Origin: Elusimicrobiota bacterium
Lineage (GTDB): Bacteria; Elusimicrobiota; Elusimicrobia; FEN-1173
Reading direction: 5' to 3'
NCBI GenBank assembly: GCA_022703335.1
Contig: JAKLDV010000006.1
Span: 1 to 43,601 of the forward strand
Length of the DNA: 43,601 nt
Positions within the stretch are counted from its first letter, which is position 1. Each line of letters begins with the position of its first letter. The notes under the pieces were generated by a model, which searched no databases, was not told where the DNA came from, and saw only the letters and a list, made by a program, of their open reading frames with translations. The translations under genes were made by a program, and so were the position numbers. Positions 1-7,999 of the stretch are shown piece after piece.

Positions 1-1
1 A

Positions 2-973
2 TATTTTTTTCTCTATATCCTGGTCTCCAACCTGCTGACCGATAAAAAACAGCTCAAGGCTTTCCTGTGGGCGGGCGTCGTCACCGCCCTCATCGTCGGC
101 GTGTTCGCCTACGCCCATATCGGAAAAGTCACCCGCCTGTACGCGCCGTTCGACGAGAGCATCGGCGCCGGCACCGGCGAGTCGGCCACCCTGGGCGGCT
201 ACCTCCTCATCATCCTCTGTCTCTCCATGACGTTCTTCACCCAAATCCCGCACCTGCACGCCGCTTTCGCCGGTTTGGCCCTCTTCGTGTTCCTCTTGCC
301 GCCTTTCGTCCTCACGCTGTCGCGGGCCTCCTACGTCGGTCTTTTCGCCGGCCTTCTGACCATCGTGTTCTTCACGCGTCGACGGAAAATACTCCTCCTC
401 TCCCTTTTGGCCGTGGCGGCCGCCGGGGCCCCCATCGTCTCCCCGGGTCTCTACGGCGCCGCCCAACGGCGGCTCCAGGAAACCTTCCTGACCCCCGCGT
501 CCCACCTCCAGGTCTCCGGCTGGAACGTCGGGCTGGAGACCTCCGCGGCGCAACGCATCAACAGCTGGCGTTACGCCTTCTCCCTCTGGCTGCCGAAACA
601 TCCTCTCCTGGGACACGGCGTGACGGGCGTGGGACTGGTGGACGCCCAGTATCCTCTTATCCTCGGAGAAACCGGCGTCCTCGGTTTTGTGGCTTTCGGT
701 TGGCTTCTCTGGACGCTCCTCAAACACACCCACCGCATTTACCGACGTTCCCAGTCCGGTCTCGACCGCGGGCTCTCGCTGGGCCTTCTGGCCGCCTGCG
801 CGGGGCTGTGCACGCAGGCCTTCACCACCAACACCTTCATCATCGTCCGCATCATGGAACCGTTTTGGTTCCTCGCGGCCGTGGTGATGCGCCTCCCGAG
901 CCTTTCGGAGCCGTCGGTCCCGGCGACGGAACCCGCCGGTCCGCCATCGCTCGTTCCGGTCGGACGCCCGTGA
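2..973 (+). CDS. O-antigen ligase/polymerase (Wzy/WaaL-like), 5' truncated by window edge
   Basis: The reading frame is open from base 2, so the N-terminus lies outside the window; 323 residues are visible. It is a multipass membrane protein with at least six hydrophobic segments in the first half. A loop then carries the Wzy_C-type pattern: arginine followed by WRYAFSLWLPKHPLLGHG, then a downstream GETGVLGF. Members of this family polymerise O-antigen repeat units or ligate glycan to a lipid acceptor at the periplasmic face of the inner membrane. Its TGA overlaps the GTG of the following glycosyltransferase (GTGA), so the two are probably translationally coupled. Ligase and polymerase cannot be told apart from sequence. 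Confidence 0.82.
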   Translation, partial: YFFLYILVSNLLTDKKQLKAFLWAGVVTALIVGVFAYAHIGKVTRLYAPFDESIGAGTGESATLGGYLLIILCLSMTFFTQIPHLHAAFAGLALFVFLLPPFVLTLSRASYVGLFAGLLTIVFFTRRRKILLLSLLAVAAAGAPIVSPGLYGAAQRRLQETFLTPASHLQVSGWNVGLETSAAQRINSWRYAFSLWLPKHPLLGHGVTGVGLVDAQYPLILGETGVLGFVAFGWLLWTLLKHTHRIYRRSQSGLDRGLSLGLLAACAGLCTQAFTTNTFIIVRIMEPFWFLAAVVMRLPSLSEPSVPATEPAGPPSLVPVGRP

Positions 974-2133
974 GGATCCATTTCTTCTACTACGAATTCG
1001 ATCCCCGAGTGCGGGGGGGGATGGGCGGATTTGCGCACGTCTGGCAGCTGGCGAAGAATTGGCGTTCCCTGGGGCACGACGTTTGGGTCTTTTCGCCGGC
1101 CACCGGTCCCGCCGACGAACAATCGCCGACGCGCCTGGTACGCATCCCGGTGATCCCGCTGCCCTATCTGCGGCCGCTCAGCGCCTACCTGCTTTCGTTC
1201 CTGTTCGGTCTTTTTTCTTCCCGGACACACCGGCCGGACCTGATTTACGCCCGGGAAATGTTCTCACCCCTCCTTGTCCTGCTCGCCCGATGCTCGGGCT
1301 GTCCGCTGTTTTTGGAGATAAACGGCGACAGCTTCGCAGACCATCGACGGCGCGGCGCCTCCGCCCTCCGGCGGCGATGGGTTGAAGCGATCCAGTCCTT
1401 CAATTTCACGCGGGCGGCGAAGGTCTTCGCCGTCACCGAAGGATTGCGTCGCACCCTCATCGAACGCCACGGACTGCCCGGCGAGAAAGTGGTCGCCCTT
1501 CCCAACGGCGCGGACACGGACCTTTTTTTCCCCCGGGCGGCGGCCGAATGCCGGAAAATCCTCTCCCTGCCGGCCCGGGGGCCCGTCGTCGGGTTCGTCG
1601 GCACCTTTTACGAATACCAAGGGCTGGACATCCTCATCCAGGCGGCGCCGGCGGTCCTGAAAAAATTCCCGGACGCCCTTTTCCTTCTGGCGGGAGACGG
1701 CGTCGAACGCGCCGCCTGGGAAGATCTCGCCGGGCGGGCCGGACTGAAATCACGTTTTCTTTTCACGGGCCAAGTCCCCTATGAAAAAGTGCCTCTCTAC
1801 CTGAACGCCATGGACGTCGCGGTGGCGCCGTTCCGGTCGTTCCGGGGGGAAACGTCGCCGTTGAAGATATTCGACGCCTGGGCCTGCGCCAAGGCGGTCG
1901 TCGCCTCGGACATCCCCGCCCTGGCCTCCTTGAAAACCGGCGAAGAAAAATGGGTCGCCGTCCCGCCGGACGACCCCGCCGCCCTGGCCGCCGCCCTCAA
2001 CGCCCTTTTGTCCGATCCCGACCGACGGGAACGGCTGGGCCGGGCGGGGTTCCGTCATATCCAAAACGGCCATCGCTGGCAGGACGTGGCCCGGGAAATC
2101 ATCGAGCATGTCGCCCACGACCGTCTCCGTTAA
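970..2133 (+). CDS. GT4-family glycosyltransferase
   Basis: 387 residues, likely a cytoplasmic, membrane-associated transferase moving a sugar from a nucleotide donor to the growing glycan. The GTG at 970 overlaps the upstream stop (GTGA) and gives the expected N-terminus: a beta strand (RIHFFYYEF) and then a glycine-rich loop (RGGMGGFAH). The frame is open further upstream, but that stretch is a shadow of the ligase gene. The C-terminal Rossmann domain shows GFVGTFYEYQGLDIL, LLAGDGVE and a donor-binding stretch GETSPLKIFDAWACAKAVVAS, where SPLKIFD stands in for the usual EGF/E-x7-E pattern. The next gene starts inside its last 26 bases. Sugar specificity is unknown. Confidence 0.85.
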   Translation: MRIHFFYYEFDPRVRGGMGGFAHVWQLAKNWRSLGHDVWVFSPATGPADEQSPTRLVRIPVIPLPYLRPLSAYLLSFLFGLFSSRTHRPDLIYAREMFSPLLVLLARCSGCPLFLEINGDSFADHRRRGASALRRRWVEAIQSFNFTRAAKVFAVTEGLRRTLIERHGLPGEKVVALPNGADTDLFFPRAAAECRKILSLPARGPVVGFVGTFYEYQGLDILIQAAPAVLKKFPDALFLLAGDGVERAAWEDLAGRAGLKSRFLFTGQVPYEKVPLYLNAMDVAVAPFRSFRGETSPLKIFDAWACAKAVVASDIPALASLKTGEEKWVAVPPDDPAALAAALNALLSDPDRRERLGRAGFRHIQNGHRWQDVAREIIEHVAHDRLR

Positions 2134-3070
2134 CGTCCTTTCCTGGAACGGCCGGGACTGGCTGAGGCCGTGCCTCGACTCGGTGCTGGCGTCCCTCGAC
2201 GCTCCCGGGCTCAACGGGAAAGTCCTGGTCATCGACAACGCTTCCTGCGACGGCACGAGGCTCGTGCTCGACGCCTACAAAGGCCGCATCGAGACCCTTC
2301 TCCTTTCGGAGAACCATGGGTTCACCGGCGGACACAACCGCGGCATCCGGCGGGCTCTTCAACAGGGCGCCGAGTGGGTCGCCCTGTTGAACCAGGACGT
2401 GCGCGTGGAAAAAGACTGGCTCCTGCGGCTCCTGGAAGTGGCCGGAAAGAATCCCCGCGCGGGGATCCTTTCCCCGTTCCAATACGATTACGACGGGTTG
2501 GACCTGGACCCCGGCTTCCGTCGGACATTGAGCCTCCTGCCGGAAACCGCCGAGGGACTCATCTCCCATCGGTGGAACGCCCCCTACTATGTCAGCGACA
2601 TGGCCGCCGGAGCGGCCCTCCTGATCCACCGCCGGGTTTTCGAAAAAATCGGCGTGTTCGACCCGGCCTATTTCAGCTACCACGAAGAATCCGACCTCTA
2701 CCGCCGAGCCATGGCCGCCGGGGCGGAGATCGTTCTGGTGCCGAAAAGCCGCATCTTCCACTGGCACACCCTGCGCCGCCGGCCGTTGCCGGCCTGGCTC
2801 GCCCTCATCAACACCCGGAATTATTTCCGCATCATCCTGAAGAACCCGAACGCCCCTTTTGCGAAAAACCTGCTCGAAGCCGCCCGAACCTGGTGGAAAT
2901 GCCTCCGCGACTCCCTGACGGCGAAAAAACACCGCCGCACGGCCCTGCTCCTGTGGACCGGCCTGGCGGACCTGCCGCCGAGGATCCCTTTCATTTATTG
3001 GCGGCGCGCGGCGGAACGTTGGATGATCCGCGCCGCGGGAAATAATTTCTCGAACCGGGGGAACCCATGA
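2108..3070 (+). CDS. GT2-family glycosyltransferase (rhamnosyltransferase-like)
   Basis: 320 residues with a GT-A fold: N-terminal SVNVLSWNGRDWLRPCLDSV, the nucleotide-binding IDNASCDGT, GFTGGHNRGIR, and the acidic metal-binding site in LLNQDVRVEKDW. A later FDPAYFSYHEESDLYRRA matches the second acidic motif of rhamnosyltransferase-like GT2 enzymes. The ATG at 2108 overlaps the preceding gene by 26 bp, and the stop overlaps the next ATG (ATGA). It probably adds one sugar of the polysaccharide repeat in the cytoplasm. The acceptor is not predictable. Confidence 0.86.
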   Translation: MSPTTVSVNVLSWNGRDWLRPCLDSVLASLDAPGLNGKVLVIDNASCDGTRLVLDAYKGRIETLLLSENHGFTGGHNRGIRRALQQGAEWVALLNQDVRVEKDWLLRLLEVAGKNPRAGILSPFQYDYDGLDLDPGFRRTLSLLPETAEGLISHRWNAPYYVSDMAAGAALLIHRRVFEKIGVFDPAYFSYHEESDLYRRAMAAGAEIVLVPKSRIFHWHTLRRRPLPAWLALINTRNYFRIILKNPNAPFAKNLLEAARTWWKCLRDSLTAKKHRRTALLLWTGLADLPPRIPFIYWRRAAERWMIRAAGNNFSNRGNP

Positions 3071-4731
3071 CCCAAGACCGCCCCTATCTCCCCGACACTC
3101 CCGAAACCTTGGACGATTTCTACCGCCAGGAGGACCCCTGGAAGACGCGTTCGTTGTATGAGAAAAAAATCCGGTATAGGTTCTTGAAACGCCTCGTTCC
3201 CCTGCGCCTGAAAAAAACGCTGGAGCTGGCCTGCGGGGAGGGGGATTTCACCTCCTTCCTCCGAACGCGCTCGACTCAGGTCACCGCCTACGACCTCTCC
3301 GCCGTAGCGCTGGACCGGGCGCGGCGGAAATTTCCCGGCATCTCCTTCGAAACGCGGGACGCGCGCGCCGTCGGCGTCGACGATTTCGCCCGACACGACG
3401 CCGTCGTCTGGCTGGACGCCCTCAACTTCATGCCGCATTCGGAGAGCGCGCAGACACTCTCCCGCTTGGCGCAGAGCGCCGAGTCTTCCGGAAAATTCTT
3501 CCTGTTCTCCACCCGCATCCTGCCGGAAACGCGGACGGACATGTCCTACCGGCCGGGATACGATTTCACGACGCCGCAGAGCTTCACCCGGCACGTCGCC
3601 GAGCACTTCCCCAACGCCCGATCCGTCCCGGTGCAGCTGCATTTCGATCTCCGTCCGGCCGGCGACCTCTCGCTCCTCCAGAAACTGGCGAAACTGAAGA
3701 TGAAAATCCTCACGAAGGGGGGGCTCTATCCCCTCGTCCTGTTTTTCGTCCAAAAAACCTGGGGCCTCCCTTTTTATCAACGCCTCCTTTCGCCGTTCGT
3801 CATCCACCTGGCGATCACGGCGGAATCCCCGGTCTATTACGACAAACGGCTCTCGGAAGACGTGACCGACCGGCTCATCAACCGGCCGGCGGCGGCGATG
3901 CTGGTGACGCGCCTCATCCCCACCGCCATCACGCCCAACCAGATCACCGCGGTGTCTTTTCTCCTGGGCATCGCGGCGGCGCTGTTCATTGCGACCGGCG
4001 GCGGGGCCGCCTCCGCCGTCGGCGCCCTCCTGCTCGAGCTCTCCATCGTGGTGGACTGCGTCGACGGACAACTCGCCCGCGCCAAAGGGCTCACCTCCGA
4101 ATGGGGGGACATCTTCGATCACACCTCGGACGACGCCACGCTCCTGCTCATCTGCGCCGCCGCGGGCTGGGCCCTCCGGCACACCGTGCCGGCCGCGGGG
4201 CTCGTCCTCCTTTGCCTCCTGGCGTTCTCCGCGGTGCTCCACCTCACCATTGCGCAATACTTTTATTCCGCGGAATACGCCTCCCTCGTGGGGCAGGGCG
4301 CGCCGGAGAAGATCCGCACAGACCGGCGCCGCGTGCAACAAATGGACGCCGACCGGCCCTGGAGCGCGGCCTCCTTGTTCCCCAAACTCCTCCTCCGCTA
4401 CTACGCTTTTCGCCTCTGGGTAATCCGGGCGCACACGCTCTTTTTTAATCCTGCCCGGAAAAAATTCACCGCCCGCCCCGCCGAAGACCGGGCGCGGCGC
4501 ATCGTCTACCACGAGCGGCAACGCGGGGTCCTGGAGTGGTGGAAATACGGCGGCGTCAGCTCCATCGCCCTCGCCTTCGTCGTCTTCTGTCTCGCCCACC
4601 GCCTCCTGGCCCTTTTGCTGCTCCTGATCTCCGCCGGACACCTCTTTTTCTGTCTCCTGCTGATCCGACAGAAAAAAGCCGACCGGCGATATCTGGAAGA
4701 CATTTCAAAAACGGGGGACAACCGCCCATGA
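3067..4731 (+). CDS. SAM methyltransferase fused to CDP-alcohol phosphatidyltransferase
   Basis: 554 residues in two modules. Residues about 10-200 are a class I SAM-dependent methyltransferase: TLELACGEGDFTSF is the SAM-binding loop, followed by an acidic strand (VTAYDLS) and a DAVVWLDALNFM motif. Residues about 255-520 are a multipass CDP-alcohol phosphatidyltransferase with the complete catalytic signature D-x2-D-G-x2-A-R-x8-G-x3-D-x3-D (D330, D333, G334, A337, R338, G347, D351, D355). That family transfers a phosphoalcohol from a CDP-activated donor. ATGA overlaps at both ends place it firmly in the operon, just before a second enzyme of the same family. It may make a modified lipid carrier or phosphoalcohol decoration. 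The substrate is unknown. Confidence 0.85.
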   Translation: MTQDRPYLPDTPETLDDFYRQEDPWKTRSLYEKKIRYRFLKRLVPLRLKKTLELACGEGDFTSFLRTRSTQVTAYDLSAVALDRARRKFPGISFETRDARAVGVDDFARHDAVVWLDALNFMPHSESAQTLSRLAQSAESSGKFFLFSTRILPETRTDMSYRPGYDFTTPQSFTRHVAEHFPNARSVPVQLHFDLRPAGDLSLLQKLAKLKMKILTKGGLYPLVLFFVQKTWGLPFYQRLLSPFVIHLAITAESPVYYDKRLSEDVTDRLINRPAAAMLVTRLIPTAITPNQITAVSFLLGIAAALFIATGGGAASAVGALLLELSIVVDCVDGQLARAKGLTSEWGDIFDHTSDDATLLLICAAAGWALRHTVPAAGLVLLCLLAFSAVLHLTIAQYFYSAEYASLVGQGAPEKIRTDRRRVQQMDADRPWSAASLFPKLLLRYYAFRLWVIRAHTLFFNPARKKFTARPAEDRARRIVYHERQRGVLEWWKYGGVSSIALAFVVFCLAHRLLALLLLLISAGHLFFCLLLIRQKKADRRYLEDISKTGDNRP

Positions 4732-5477
4732 ACAGGCCCACGCGCTGGCAGATCCTGCTCAACGCCTACACGCCCGAAAAAAGGAACTGGGACAGGATCT
4801 ACCCCTGGCTGGCGTACGTCCTCCGGCCGCTGTCATTTCCCGTCGCCTGGGCCCTCATGCCTTTCGGCGTGACGGCCAACCATGTGACGTTCGTCACCCT
4901 GCTCCTAGGGCTCGGCACCTGCGCGGCCTTCGCCGCCGGCCGCCCCGTGACGGGGGCCGTCCTCCTCATCCTCCTCAACCTCTTCGACTGCGTGGACGGC
5001 GACCTGGCCCGCGCCCAGCCGCCGGCGAAGCTCCCCGTCGGAAAATTCTACGACCAACTCGTGGGCAACGTATGGCTCTCCGTTTATTTCTTCATGGGCG
5101 CGGGATTTCTGACGGGAGACGGAGAGACCTTCCTCCTTCCGTCCCGGATGGCCGTTCTGGGCGGGGCGACGACCCTGCTTAAATGCCTGAGTCTGCACAC
5201 CCGCCAGATATTCTGGAACGTGCTGGGTCCGGCGTGGGAATCGCAAAAATCCGCGGACCCCTCGAAGCCGAAAGCCCACTCCACCTCCTGGTATTACCGC
5301 CTCTATTACAACGTCACCGACATTCAGGCCCAAGATCCGCTCGTCCTGTTTTTCGCCTTGGTCGGCCGCCTGGACGTTTTCCTGGCGTTGAGTTTCCTGG
5401 CTCTGGCCGACGAGTTCGTGTTCGTCACCCTCCTCTGTCTCCGACGGGCGCGGCGGATGGCCGGGACGGGGAAATGA
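4728..5477 (+). CDS. CDP-alcohol phosphatidyltransferase family protein with incomplete active-site motif
   Basis: 249 residues with several membrane helices. The ATG at 4728 overlaps the previous stop (ATGA); the frame runs open upstream but only as a shadow. The signature is present but altered: D87-x2-D90-G91-x2-A94-R95, then nine residues instead of the usual eight, G105-x3-D109-x3-G113. The last Asp, the proposed catalytic base of the family, is Gly. The metal-binding Asp residues of the first half are intact. It may be a divergent enzyme, or a partner subunit of the preceding fusion protein, whose motif is perfect. The following glycosyltransferase starts 5 nt after its stop. Confidence 0.78.
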   Translation: MNRPTRWQILLNAYTPEKRNWDRIYPWLAYVLRPLSFPVAWALMPFGVTANHVTFVTLLLGLGTCAAFAAGRPVTGAVLLILLNLFDCVDGDLARAQPPAKLPVGKFYDQLVGNVWLSVYFFMGAGFLTGDGETFLLPSRMAVLGGATTLLKCLSLHTRQIFWNVLGPAWESQKSADPSKPKAHSTSWYYRLYYNVTDIQAQDPLVLFFALVGRLDVFLALSFLALADEFVFVTLLCLRRARRMAGTGK

Positions 5478-5481
5478 AGCG

Positions 5482-6708
5482 ATGAATATCTGTCTTCTCA
5501 CAAAAACGACCTCCGCGCACGGCTGGGGCGGGGTCGAGGTCCACGTGCAGATGCTGCGCCGGCGGGTGCCGGAATCCGGCCACTCCCTCACGGTCATCGC
5601 GTCGCGCCTCCCCGACGGCGCACCGATGGAACGAACTCCCCACGGCGATGTCCATTACCTTCCCGAAACGACCCCCGGGAGATACAACCGCGCGTTCTGG
5701 ACCGCCGTCGAAAGGAAATTCCGGGAACTGCACGCCGCAAAAAAATTCGACGTGGTGTGGGGGGAGGATTTTGCCGGCTATTCCTACGCCTTCGCCACGC
5801 GGAGGCATCGCCCCGCCCCTCTCCTCAGTTTTCTCCACGGACCCACCTTCCGGGGAAGGCTGGAAAGCGAGCGGCGGCGATTGGATTCGTTCGTCGAATG
5901 GGCGCGTTTCGCCGCGGTCTATGTTCCGGAATCATTCCTGTTCTACCGCCCCTGGTATGCCGAAACACTGGCCCATTCCGACAAATTGCTGGCCGTCAGC
6001 CCCCAGGCCGCCGAGCGCTACCGCCGGGAATACGGCGTCCCCGGCGACAAGATCTCGGTTCTTCCGGACGGGGTCGACACCCTGCTTTTCAAACCCGAGG
6101 CCGGACGGCGCGCTCGATGCAGGAAGCGATACGAACTGGCCGACGGCACGCCCGTCCTCCTCATGGCGGCGGTCGTCCACAAACAGAAGGGGATGCACGT
6201 GGGCTTAAAGGCTTTTGGAGCCCTCAAGAAAGACGTTCCCGGCGCCAAGCTGCTGGTCGCCGGCGACGGACCCCACCTTTCGGAACTGCGATCTCTGTCG
6301 GAACGGATGGGACTGAAGGATGACGTCGTTTTCTGCGGTCGCGTGCCCAACGACGAAATGCCCGACCTCTATAACGCCGCGGACATCTTCCTGAACCCCA
6401 CTCTCCGCTGGGAAGGCCTCACCATTACCACGCTGGAGGCCCTGGCCTGCGGAAAACCCTGCATCGTCTCCCGTTGCGGCGGGACGGAATCCACCCTCGA
6501 AGACAAGGTCAGCGGTTTTTTCGTGCCGCCGAACGACCCGGTTTCCATCGCCGTCCACGGCGTCGAACTGCTCCGGGACCGAACCCTGTATGATCGGATG
6601 TCCCGCAACGCCCGGCAACGCGCCGACACCCATTTCAACGAGGAGAAAATCGTCCAAGAACTCCTCTCCCTTTCCCGTCAACTCGCGGAACGCGGGAGCC
6701 CCGCATGA
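5482..6708 (+). CDS. GT4-family glycosyltransferase
   Basis: 408 residues, GT-B fold. The N-terminal domain begins MNICLLTKTTSAHGWGGVEVH, the usual strand plus glycine loop for the acceptor side. The C-terminal domain has VHKQKGMHVGLKAFGAL, LLVAGDGPHLSELR, the NAADIFLNPTLRWEGLTITTLEALACGKP segment carrying the E-x7-E donor-binding pair, and SRCGGTESTL. The ATG at 5482 is 5 nt past the previous stop, and its TGA overlaps the next ATG. It likely adds a sugar in assembly of the same surface glycan. Specificity is unknown. Confidence 0.88.
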   Translation: MNICLLTKTTSAHGWGGVEVHVQMLRRRVPESGHSLTVIASRLPDGAPMERTPHGDVHYLPETTPGRYNRAFWTAVERKFRELHAAKKFDVVWGEDFAGYSYAFATRRHRPAPLLSFLHGPTFRGRLESERRRLDSFVEWARFAAVYVPESFLFYRPWYAETLAHSDKLLAVSPQAAERYRREYGVPGDKISVLPDGVDTLLFKPEAGRRARCRKRYELADGTPVLLMAAVVHKQKGMHVGLKAFGALKKDVPGAKLLVAGDGPHLSELRSLSERMGLKDDVVFCGRVPNDEMPDLYNAADIFLNPTLRWEGLTITTLEALACGKPCIVSRCGGTESTLEDKVSGFFVPPNDPVSIAVHGVELLRDRTLYDRMSRNARQRADTHFNEEKIVQELLSLSRQLAERGSPA

Positions 6709-7937
6709 AACCGGCCCCTCCCCCGCAACCCCAACCCCGTCCTTCCACGCCGACGGACGCGACCCTCCGCGCCCCGCTCCACGTGCTCCATGTGGCCGGC
6801 AGCGCCCAGTGGGGAGGGGGAGAAATCTTTCTTCAACAGATGGCCGAACACCTCGACCGTTCCCGGTTCCGAATGCACGTCCTCTGCCCGGAAGAAGGCC
6901 CTCTGAAAAAAGAGCTGACCGACAGAGGCGTTCCCTGCACAACGGTGCCCTTGTCCCCCTTGGGAGACCCCCGGCCTCTCCGTCGCCTGTCGTCGATGTT
7001 CCGTGAATGGAAGGCCGATGTGGTGCAGTCGCACGGAGCACGCGCCAACTTCTACACGCGCCTGGCCGCAGGGAAAATCCCCAACATCTCGACCGTCCAC
7101 AACGCCCTGAGCGACTACCCGGTGCATCCCCTCAAAAAAACGCTCTACCTCACGCTGGACAACTTCTCGGCGGGCAAAGCCTCGGCCGTGGTCTTTGTGT
7201 CGGAATCCCTTCGGAAGGAATTCCTGGACCGGGCTCCGCGCTGGAAAGAGAAGACCCGGGTCATCCACAACGGCGTGGACCTCACGCGATTCGACCCGGC
7301 GAAAAAACCGCCCGAAAAACTCCGCGCCGCCCTTTCCCTGAAACCCGTCTGGACCCTGGGGATCATCGGCCGTATGACGCCGCAAAAAGGGCACATCTAT
7401 CTCCTGGAGGCCCTGCGGCGGGCCCTGCCTCTCCTGCCGACGTTCCAACTCCTGATCGTCGGAGACGGGCTGCTCCGCCCCTGGCTGGAAAACACGGTCA
7501 CCCAATACGGGCTCCGCCCCTACTGCCACTTCCTCGGCGTGCGTCGGGACATCCCCGAACTCCTTTCCCTGATGGATGTCCTGGTCGTGCCTTCGGTGTC
7601 CGAGGGGTTTCCCTACGTGGTCATCGAGGGGTTGGCCCTCCAACGGGCGGTCATCGCCACGCGGGTCAACGGTATTCCGGAGATCCTCCGCGCCGACCGG
7701 GACGGCTACCTCGTTCCGCCGCGACAGCCGGAAAAGATCGAGGAGGCGCTCTACGCCATCCTCAAGAACCCCGCCGAAGCGAAAGCGCGGGGGGAAAACG
7801 GGGCCCGCCGGGTGCGGGAGGAGTTCGACGCACGGAAGGCCATCGGCCGGTGGGAAGCGCTTTATTTGGAATTAACGAGGGGCCGGGAGAACGAACGCCC
7901 TCCGGCCAACACCGAAATATCTGATATTAAATATTAG
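6705..7937 (+). CDS. GT4-family glycosyltransferase
   Basis: 410 residues, GT-B fold. A proline-rich N-terminus of about 25 residues precedes LHVLHVAGSAQWGGGEIFL, the acceptor-domain glycine loop. Later come VIHNGVDLTRF, LGIIGRMTPQKGHIYLLEAL, LLIVGDGLLRPWLE and the donor motif SEGFPYVVIEGLALQRAVIATRVNGIPEIL with the two conserved glutamates. The start overlaps the previous stop (ATGA). Its last codons run into an AT-rich stretch (GATATTAAATATTAG) unlike the rest of the gene, which carries inverted repeats ahead of the next gene. Confidence 0.88.
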   Translation: MKPAPPPQPQPRPSTPTDATLRAPLHVLHVAGSAQWGGGEIFLQQMAEHLDRSRFRMHVLCPEEGPLKKELTDRGVPCTTVPLSPLGDPRPLRRLSSMFREWKADVVQSHGARANFYTRLAAGKIPNISTVHNALSDYPVHPLKKTLYLTLDNFSAGKASAVVFVSESLRKEFLDRAPRWKEKTRVIHNGVDLTRFDPAKKPPEKLRAALSLKPVWTLGIIGRMTPQKGHIYLLEALRRALPLLPTFQLLIVGDGLLRPWLENTVTQYGLRPYCHFLGVRRDIPELLSLMDVLVVPSVSEGFPYVVIEGLALQRAVIATRVNGIPEILRADRDGYLVPPRQPEKIEEALYAILKNPAEAKARGENGARRVREEFDARKAIGRWEALYLELTRGRENERPPANTEISDIKY

Positions 7938-7945
7938 AAATATTT
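7916..7945. repeat. Two adjacent AT-rich inverted repeats, possible operator
   Basis: AATATC-T-GATATT (7916-7928) is a perfect palindrome with a 1-nt centre. It is followed directly by AAATATT-AGA-AATATTT (7929-7945), with 7-bp perfect arms and a 3-nt spacer. They cover the last codons of the upstream gene and the start of the only AT-rich gap in this operon, some 30 bp before the candidate -10 of the next gene. The spacing suits a dimeric repressor or activator site. No U-run follows, so a terminator is less likely. Function is inferred from symmetry and position only. Confidence 0.4.
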
Positions 7946-7973
7946 TAATAGTTGTTGATAATTAACGATTTCT

Positions 7974-7982
7974 TGTTATATC
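7974..7982 (+). promoter_or_regulatory. Candidate internal extended -10 promoter
   Basis: TGTTATATC has the TGn extension and a 5/6 match to TATAAT. It sits in a 62-nt AT-rich gap (7938-7999), the only real break between coding regions in the polysaccharide operon. Transcription would begin near 7989, within or just before the AGGGGG Shine-Dalgarno-like run (7986-7991) ahead of the ATG at 8000. A second, weaker -10 (GATAAT, 7957-7962) lies upstream. No good -35 is visible. Confidence 0.45.
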
Positions 7983-7999
7983 AATAGGGGGCTTTCCTC

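Noticed and set aside
2995-4641. 548-codon - strand open frame opposite the methyltransferase-CDP-alcohol transferase fusion
   Set aside because: The + strand frame contains two complete enzyme motifs; the - strand product is Glu/Arg/Gly-rich without structure.
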